Made by a program: the position numbers and the translations under genes. Positions 5,607 through 10,230 of a stretch of 10,230 bases of DNA are shown one piece after another. Every line of letters starts with the position of its first letter. Position 1 is the stretch's first letter. The stretch is from Rubritepida sp. Its GTDB lineage: Bacteria > Pseudomonadota > Alphaproteobacteria > Acetobacterales > Acetobacteraceae. The notes under the pieces were generated by a model. The model did not search any database. It was given only the letters and a program-made list of their open reading frames with translations, and was not told the origin of the DNA. The stretch covers positions 1 to 10,230 of the forward strand of contig JAQGHZ010000463.1 in the NCBI GenBank assembly GCA_028291485.1. The letters run 5' to 3'.

Positions 5607-6518
5607 GTGCCGCTCTGGGTCGCCATCACCCTCTCCGCCGCGCTGTTCCAGTGCTGGCGCACCGCCCTCCAACAACGGCTCCGGGGACAGCTTTCGCTCA
5701 ATGCCGCGGCGGTGGTCCGCTACCTCTACGGCGTGCCCGTCGGGGCGATGATCCTGCTGGTCTACTGGCTCATCTTCGGGGGTAGCTTCGGGCCGGTGAG
5801 CTGGTGGTTCATTGGCCTTTGCGCCCTGGCGGGGCTGGGGCAGATCTTCGGCACCAACCTGCTCATCTCCTCCTTCGGGCCGCGCGGCTTCGCGGTCGGC
5901 ACGGCCTATTCCAAGACCGAGGCGGTGCAGGCTTCCTTCCTGTCGATCTTCCTGCTGGGTGATGTCCTGCCCGGGCTCGCCTGGCTCGGGATCGGCGTCA
6001 GCGTCTTCGGCGTGATGTACCTGACGCTCGCGGGGCGTGGGTTGGGCGGCCGGGACATCCTGCGCGCCACCTTCCAGCCGGCGGCGCTGTGCGGCATCGG
6101 CGCGGGTTCCTTCTTCGCCTTCACCTCGATCTTCGTGCGCAAGGCCAATCTCGAGCTGCCGGGCGACGACGCGATCCTGAAGGCGCTCTTCTCGGTCGTG
6201 GTCACCAACATGATCCAGACCGTGATGCAGGGCGGCTGGCTGCTGATGAGCGAGCCGAAGCAGTTCGTGGCCGTGTTCCGCAGCTGGCGCAGCTCCATGC
6301 AGGTCGGTGCGCTCTCGGCCTTCGGATCCAGCTGCTGGTTCGTCGGCTTCTCGCTGGCGCCGGTCGCGCTGGTGCGCGCGGTGGGTCAGGTGGAGATCAT
6401 CTTCACCCTGCTCTTCAGCCGCTTTTTCCTGGGTGAGCGGCTGAAGACGAAGGACGTGATCGGCGCGCTGACGCTGGTGTCCGGCGTCGTTCTCGTGCTC
6501 ATCGGCGCGCTGCGCTGA
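5607..6518 (+). CDS. EamA/DMT superfamily inner-membrane transporter
   Basis: A 303-residue polytopic membrane protein of the drug/metabolite transporter superfamily, with about ten hydrophobic segments in two EamA repeats. The first repeat closes with YSKTEAVQASFLSIFLLGDV and GIGVSVFGVMYLTLA. The second closes with the typical VALVRAVGQVEIIFTLLFSR, FLGERLKTKDVIGALTL and SGVVLVLIGAL. Both repeats place an acidic residue in the helix before the last loop, as the family does. The start is GTG with a clear AAGGGG. It follows the amidohydrolase stop by 30 bases with no terminator between, so it is probably the third gene of the phosphatase-amidohydrolase unit and may export or import that pathway's substrate or product. 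Direction and cargo cannot be read from sequence. Confidence 0.9.
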   Translation: MPLWVAITLSAALFQCWRTALQQRLRGQLSLNAAAVVRYLYGVPVGAMILLVYWLIFGGSFGPVSWWFIGLCALAGLGQIFGTNLLISSFGPRGFAVGTAYSKTEAVQASFLSIFLLGDVLPGLAWLGIGVSVFGVMYLTLAGRGLGGRDILRATFQPAALCGIGAGSFFAFTSIFVRKANLELPGDDAILKALFSVVVTNMIQTVMQGGWLLMSEPKQFVAVFRSWRSSMQVGALSAFGSSCWFVGFSLAPVALVRAVGQVEIIFTLLFSRFFLGERLKTKDVIGALTLVSGVVLVLIGALR

Positions 6519-6535
6519 TGGACTGAGTTTCAGCG
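6513..6535 (+). terminator. Weak hairpin at the end of the EamA gene
   Basis: CGCTGA (6513-6518, including the stop codon) pairs with TCAGCG (6530-6535) across an 11-base loop. There is no T-tract after it. The 89-base gap to the next gene is otherwise featureless to my eye, apart from a GGAGA ribosome-binding site 5 bases before the ATG at 6608. Confidence 0.2.
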
Positions 6536-6607
6536 AAATACCTGCCACCGAATAGGTCTCTCGCGCGTTCTCCTGGGCGAAATCCCCCGTGCCGCCCGGA
6601 GACCCCG

Positions 6608-7702
6608 ATGAAGATCGCCCAGATCGCCCCGCTCGCCGAAGCCTGCCCCCCGAAGCTCTATGGCGGCACCGAGCGCATCGTCGCCTATCTCACCGACGAG
6701 CTGGTCCGGCAGGGGCATGAGGTGACGCTCTTCGCCAGCGGCGATTCGCAGACCTCGGCGACCCTGGTGCCCTGCACCGAGATGGCGCTGCGGCTGAACC
6801 CGGCGGTGAAGGACTTCCTCCCCTATCACGTGCTGATGCTGGAGCAGGTTCGCCGCCGCTTCGACGATTTCGACGTGATCCATTTCCACACCGACCTCTT
6901 CCACTATCCCCTGATCCGCGAGTTCGCCGACCGCACCGTGACGACGCTGCACGGCCGCCTCGACCTGCCGGATCTGCAGCCCTTCTTCCGGACCTTCTCC
7001 GAGGTGCCGCTGGTCTCCATCTCGGACGACCAGCGCGCGCCGATGCCGCCGGTGAACTGGGTGGGGACGGTCTATCACGGGCTGCCGGCGGATCTGCTGC
7101 CCTACAAGGCGCAACCGACCGGCGGCTACCTCGCCTTCCTGGGCCGAATCTCGCCGGAGAAGCGGCCGGACCGCGCCATCGAGATTGCCGCGCGCTCAGG
7201 CCAGGAGCTGCGCATCGCGGCCAAGGTGGATCGCGCGGACCAGGCCTACTGGGACGAGAAGATCGCGCCCCTCGTCGCCGCGCATGACAACATCCACTGG
7301 ATCGGCGAGATCAACGACCAGCAGAAGGCCGAGTTCCTCGGCAATGCCAGGGCGCTGCTCTTCCCGATCGGCTGGCCCGAGCCCTTCGGCCTGGTGATGA
7401 TCGAGGCCATGGCCTGCGGCACGCCCGTCATCGCCTTCAATCACGGTTCGGTGCCGGAGGTGATCGACCACGGCATGTCCGGCTTCATCGTGAACGGCAT
7501 GGACGAGGCGGTGGAGGCGGTCGGGCGCCTCGGCGACATCAGCCGGGCGCAAGTGCGGGCCAGCTTCGACGAGCGCTTCACCGCCGAGCGCATGGCGGCG
7601 GATTACGCGACGATCTATCGCGACCTCTCCGGCTCGCGGCGTGACGCGGCGCGGCTCCGGCGTCGGCGGGGTGACGGCGTCGACCTGCAGGTGGTCGCCT
7701 GA
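6608..7702 (+). CDS. Glycosyltransferase family 4 protein
   Basis: A retaining GT-B glycosyltransferase of family GT4, 364 residues, expected to move a sugar from a nucleotide-sugar donor in the cytoplasm. The N-terminal domain begins with IAQIAPLAEACPPKLYGGTE, the glycine-rich acceptor-side loop, and includes DVIHFHTD and TLHGRLD. The donor domain starts near 175 with LAFLGRISPEKRPDRAIEIA, where Arg180 and Lys185 are the usual donor-phosphate contacts. It carries the E-x7-E motif as Glu258 and Glu266 in PEPFGLVMIEAMACGTPVIA, then GSVPEVIDHGMSGFIV. The C-terminal tail (about 340-364) is Arg-rich and looks disordered. GGAGA lies 5 bases before the ATG. It ends 14 bases before the debranching-enzyme gene, so the two are probably coexpressed and act on the same glucan or glucoside. 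Donor and acceptor are unknown. Confidence 0.92.
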   Translation: MKIAQIAPLAEACPPKLYGGTERIVAYLTDELVRQGHEVTLFASGDSQTSATLVPCTEMALRLNPAVKDFLPYHVLMLEQVRRRFDDFDVIHFHTDLFHYPLIREFADRTVTTLHGRLDLPDLQPFFRTFSEVPLVSISDDQRAPMPPVNWVGTVYHGLPADLLPYKAQPTGGYLAFLGRISPEKRPDRAIEIAARSGQELRIAAKVDRADQAYWDEKIAPLVAAHDNIHWIGEINDQQKAEFLGNARALLFPIGWPEPFGLVMIEAMACGTPVIAFNHGSVPEVIDHGMSGFIVNGMDEAVEAVGRLGDISRAQVRASFDERFTAERMAADYATIYRDLSGSRRDAARLRRRRGDGVDLQVVA

Positions 7703-7716
7703 CCGGGGCCGCCGGC

Positions 7717-9930
7717 ATGGAGACCGGCAGCGCCGAGGCCGTGGCCCAGGGAGGGCCGCCCGCCAACTCCACCCCGGTCGCGCAGTTCTTCATCCCGGCC
7801 GCCGCCTCCCTCCAGGAGCGGCGGCCGAGGACGTTGAAGTATGGCGATACCTTCGCGCTCTTCGACCACAACGGCGACGCCCATTCCGGGCCGGGCAGCC
7901 CGGAGGGCGTGTTCCATCGCGACACGCGGCATCTGTCGCAACTATATCTCACCGTGGACGGCACGCGGCCCATGCTGCTGAGCTCCACGGTCCGCGAGGA
8001 CAACACCACGCTCACCTGCGACCTCACCAATCCCGACCTCTTCGACAAGGACGGGAAGATGGTGCTGGGCCACGACCTGGTGCATCTGCGCCGTTCGCGC
8101 TTCCTGTGGAATGCCACGAGCTTCGAGCGGCTGTTCCTGCGCAACTACGACGAACAGCCGCGGAAAATCTCGGTCGAGCTGGCCTTCGAGGCAGACTTCG
8201 CCGACCTCTTCGAGGTGCGCGGAACCCGGCGCGAGAAGCGCGGAGAGACGCATGCGCCGGAGGTGAGTGGCAGCCACGTCACGCTGAGCTACACCGGCCT
8301 CGACGCGGTGAAGCGCACCACGACGCTCGTCTTCGATCCGGCGCCGACGCGGCTCACCGGGCGCAACGCGGTCTTCGAGCTGGAGTTGGCGCCGCGCGCG
8401 ACGCACTCCCTCTTTCTCGAGGTGAATTGCGGCGCGGAGGGGCTCAAGAACCAGCCGCCGCGGCGCGCCTTCTTCGCCGCGCTGCGCGATGCGCGGCGGG
8501 CGCTGCGCAATTCCTCCTCGCGCGCGGCGTCGATCGAGACCTCGCACGAGATCTTCAACGAAAGCGCCCGGCGTTCCGTCGCCGATCTCTACATGCTCGT
8601 CACCGATACGCCGGAGGGACCCTACCCCTATGCCGGCATCCCCTGGTTCAGCACCGTCTTCGGGCGCGACGCGCTGATCACGGCACTGGAGACGCTCTGG
8701 ATGGACCCTGCCATCGCCTCTGGCGTGCTCGGCCATCTCGCGGCGAACCAGGCGACGGAGGTGGACGCGGCCGCCGATGCCGAGCCGGGCAAGATCCTGC
8801 ATGAGGTGCGGCACGGCGAGATGGCGGAGCTCGGCGAAGTGCCCTTCCGCCGCTACTACGGCAGCGTCGATTCCACGCCGCTCTTCGTGATGCTGGCGGG
8901 CGCCTATCTGCGGCGCACGGCCGACTTGGTGACCATCCGGCGGCTCTGGCCGAACATCCAGGCGGCGCTGTCCTGGATGACGACCTATGGCGACCGCGAC
9001 GGCGACGGCTTCGTGGAATACGGCCGCCAGACGGAGGATGGCCTGATCAACCAGGGCTGGAAGGACAGCCATGATTCCGTCTTCCACGAGGACGGGACCC
9101 TGGCAAAGGGTCCGATCGCGCTGGCGGAGGTGCAGGCCTATGGCTATGGCGCCTGGCAATCGGCGGCGGAGATCGCACGGAAGCTGGGCTTCGGCGATCT
9201 CGCGGTGGAATGCGACGGGCGCGCGACGGCCCTGCGGAAGAGCTTCGACGATCGCTTCTACGACGAGGCGCTGGGCACCTACGTGCTCGCGCTGGATGGG
9301 CGGAAGAAGCCGTGCCGCGTGCGCAGCTCCAATGCGGGGCACGTGCTGCTGACGGGCCTTGCCTTCACCGAGCGCGCGAGTTCGGTGGTGAGGACGCTCA
9401 TGTCGCCGCCCTCCTTCTGCGGCTGGGGCGTGCGGACGGTGGCGGCGACCGAAGCGCGCTACAATCCGATGAGCTATCACAACGGCTCGATCTGGCCGCA
9501 CGACAACGCGCTGATCGCGGCGGGTTTTTCCCGGTACGGCTTCAAGCGGGAGGCGGCACGGATCTTCGAGGGGCTCTTCGGCGCCTCGACCTATATCGAC
9601 CTGCGGCGCCTCCCGGAGCTGTTCTGTGGCTTCCCGCGGCAGCGGACGCAGGGCCCCACCTTCTACCCGGTGGCCTGCGCGCCGCAGGCCTGGGCGGCGG
9701 CGGCGCCGCTCTTCATGATCCAGGCCTGCCTCGGGCTGAGCTTCGACCCGGAGCAGTCGCGCATCACCTTCGAGGAACCGGCGATGCCGGACTTCCTGAA
9801 CGAGATCACGCTGCGCAACCTGGCGATGGACGGCCGCTCGGCGGACGTCACCCTGCGCCGCTCCGGATCGCAGGTCGTGGTGGACGTGCTGGAGCGGCGC
9901 GGCGGCGTCCGCGTGCTGGTGACGAGCTGA
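7717..9930 (+). CDS. Amylo-alpha-1,6-glucosidase / glycogen-debranching-type glycoside hydrolase
   Basis: A 737-residue enzyme of the bacterial amylo-alpha-1,6-glucosidase group, expected to cleave alpha-1,6-linked glucose from branched glucans or related glycosides. The N-terminal beta-sandwich domain (about 40-270) has the typical SPEGVFHRDTRHLSQLYLTV and LTNPDL. The C-terminal (alpha/alpha)6 barrel (about 285-710) has PYPYAGIPWFSTVFGRDALI with Asp318, then GWKDSHDS with Asp450 and Asp453, and YHNGSIWPHDNALIA with Asp596; the acidic residues in these blocks are the candidates for catalysis. No signal peptide is seen, so it is probably cytoplasmic. GGGG about 8 bases before the ATG supports the start. 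It follows the GT4 gene by 14 bases. No glgA, glgB, glgC or glgX is in view, so a role in ordinary glycogen turnover is not shown; osmoregulated or stress-related alpha-glucans are an alternative. The stop codon touches a large inverted repeat. Confidence 0.92.
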   Translation: METGSAEAVAQGGPPANSTPVAQFFIPAAASLQERRPRTLKYGDTFALFDHNGDAHSGPGSPEGVFHRDTRHLSQLYLTVDGTRPMLLSSTVREDNTTLTCDLTNPDLFDKDGKMVLGHDLVHLRRSRFLWNATSFERLFLRNYDEQPRKISVELAFEADFADLFEVRGTRREKRGETHAPEVSGSHVTLSYTGLDAVKRTTTLVFDPAPTRLTGRNAVFELELAPRATHSLFLEVNCGAEGLKNQPPRRAFFAALRDARRALRNSSSRAASIETSHEIFNESARRSVADLYMLVTDTPEGPYPYAGIPWFSTVFGRDALITALETLWMDPAIASGVLGHLAANQATEVDAAADAEPGKILHEVRHGEMAELGEVPFRRYYGSVDSTPLFVMLAGAYLRRTADLVTIRRLWPNIQAALSWMTTYGDRDGDGFVEYGRQTEDGLINQGWKDSHDSVFHEDGTLAKGPIALAEVQAYGYGAWQSAAEIARKLGFGDLAVECDGRATALRKSFDDRFYDEALGTYVLALDGRKKPCRVRSSNAGHVLLTGLAFTERASSVVRTLMSPPSFCGWGVRTVAATEARYNPMSYHNGSIWPHDNALIAAGFSRYGFKREAARIFEGLFGASTYIDLRRLPELFCGFPRQRTQGPTFYPVACAPQAWAAAAPLFMIQACLGLSFDPEQSRITFEEPAMPDFLNEITLRNLAMDGRSADVTLRRSGSQVVVDVLERRGGVRVLVTS

Positions 9931-10092
9931 GAGACCGTTTGAGAACTCCTGCGGGTCGGTTTCGCGGGTCTTTTCCGTGCCTGGTGCGTTGCCGGACTTG
10001 CCGATGCCACCGGCATCGGCGGCGTCCGCCGCCTTCCAGACCCGAAAAATCCCTCACGAACCCTCCGCCGCCGGAATTCTCAAACGGCCTCT
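9930..10092. repeat. 163-nt imperfect palindrome with 16-bp ends, MITE-like or dispersed intergenic repeat
   Basis: CCGTTTGAGAA (9935-9945) is repeated in inverse as TTCTCAAACGG (10077-10087), a perfect 11-bp match that extends outward to 16 bp with one mismatch (9930-9945 against 10077-10092). The interior arms (about 9946-9999 and 10021-10076) also match each other in inverse, by my hand alignment at roughly 60%, and meet at a perfect hairpin at 10000-10020. The element fills almost the whole gap between two convergent genes, starts on the final A of the debranching stop codon and carries no gene. I see no clear target-site duplication. It could be a decayed mobile element, a REP-like repeat or a bidirectional terminator. 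Confidence 0.55.
10000..10033. terminator. Two mutually exclusive GC-rich hairpins at the centre of the palindrome
   Basis: GCCGATGCC (10000-10008) pairs perfectly with GGCATCGGC (10012-10020) around a 3-base ACC loop. GGCGGC (10018-10023) pairs with GCCGCC (10028-10033) around GTCC. The two share bases 10018-10020, so they compete. Neither is followed by a T-run on either strand, so intrinsic termination is not proven. Confidence 0.35.
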
Positions 10093-10097
10093 GAGGG

Positions 10098-10230
10098 CTA
10101 CCGGAACAGTTCGAGGATCTTCGCCGGATCGACCTCTTCCAGCGTCTTCGGCGTCCAGTTGGGTGCGCCGTCCTTGTCGACGAGCACGCTGCGGACGCCC
10201 TCGCGGAAGTCCGGGTGATCATGCACGACG
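10098..10230 (-). CDS. 3-hydroxyisobutyryl-CoA hydrolase / enoyl-CoA hydratase family protein, C-terminal fragment
   Basis: Only the last 43 or so codons and a TAG stop (10098-10100) are inside the window; the gene continues past its right edge. The visible end reads DHPDFREGVRSVLVDKDGAP, then WTPKTLEEVDPAKILELF. The DFxEGVRxxLxDKD followed by WxPxTLEEV is the characteristic C-terminus of the 3-hydroxyisobutyryl-CoA hydrolase branch of the crotonase superfamily, which acts in valine breakdown. Ordinary enoyl-CoA hydratases end differently, so the hydrolase branch is preferred, but the catalytic region is not visible. It converges on the debranching gene across the large inverted repeat. Confidence 0.82.
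   Translation of the reverse strand, partial: VVHDHPDFREGVRSVLVDKDGAPNWTPKTLEEVDPAKILELFR

Noticed and set aside
3858..6548. A very long (896-codon) open frame on the minus strand
   Set aside because: It lies opposite the phosphatase, amidohydrolase and EamA genes, which have clear family motifs. The peptide is low-complexity (His, Asp, Arg, Gly and Glu rich), typical of the antisense frame of high-GC genes.
7942..9501. A 519-codon minus-strand frame opposite the debranching enzyme
   Set aside because: Same antisense composition artefact; no recognisable motif, and the plus-strand frame is clearly the gene.

Overview
The window is GC-rich, with coding regions strongly biased to G or C at third codon positions. 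Its gene complement (a Bug-family solute-binding protein, a Tim44-like adaptor, a DUF1003 membrane protein, a GT4/amylo-alpha-1,6-glucosidase pair and a 3-hydroxyisobutyryl-CoA hydrolase-like protein) points to an alphaproteobacterium, plausibly an Acetobacteraceae/Roseomonas-like Rhodospirillales member. This placement is inferred from gene content and composition, not from a search. I see no rRNA, tRNA, CRISPR array, complete insertion sequence or phage gene; this is mostly ordinary chromosomal DNA.

Layout. (1) 2-805 (+) is the 3' part of a TyrA-family prephenate/arogenate dehydrogenase. It converges on (2) 831-1811 (-), an orphan Bug-type periplasmic binding protein with no TctA/TctB membrane partners in view. 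(3) 1812-2120 is a 309-base divergent spacer with a 12-bp perfect palindrome and a doubtful 55-codon minus-strand ORF. (4) 2121-2624 (+) is a DUF1003 membrane protein. (5) 2625-2831 is a spacer rich in dyads, with five GANTC sites and one match to the alphaproteobacterial EcfG stress promoter. (6) 2832-3497 (-) is a Tim44/TimA-like membrane-anchored protein. Divergent from it is (7) a compact plus-strand run: histidine phosphatase (3607-4164), amidohydrolase (4161-5576, sharing ATGA with the phosphatase) and an EamA/DMT permease (5607-6518, GTG start with a good ribosome-binding site). (8) 6608-7702 and 7717-9930 (+) are a GT4 glycosyltransferase and an amylo-alpha-1,6-glucosidase 14 bases apart. 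(9) 9930-10092 is a large imperfect inverted repeat that starts on the stop codon of the debranching gene. (10) 10098-10230 (-) is the C-terminal end of a 3-hydroxyisobutyryl-CoA hydrolase-like enzyme.

Functional logic. The phosphatase, amidohydrolase and permease look like one transcription unit that dephosphorylates and hydrolyses a small molecule and moves it across the inner membrane; the substrate is unknown. The GT4/debranching pair is probably a two-gene unit acting on an alpha-glucan or related oligosaccharide, with no classical glycogen genes beside it. TyrA belongs to tyrosine synthesis and the last gene to valine or acyl-CoA catabolism; neither has a visible link to its neighbours.

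The most interesting points lie in the non-coding DNA: the 163-nt MITE-like palindrome at 9930-10092, and the GANTC/dyad/EcfG-like cluster at 2624-2796. No obviously new multi-gene system is visible.
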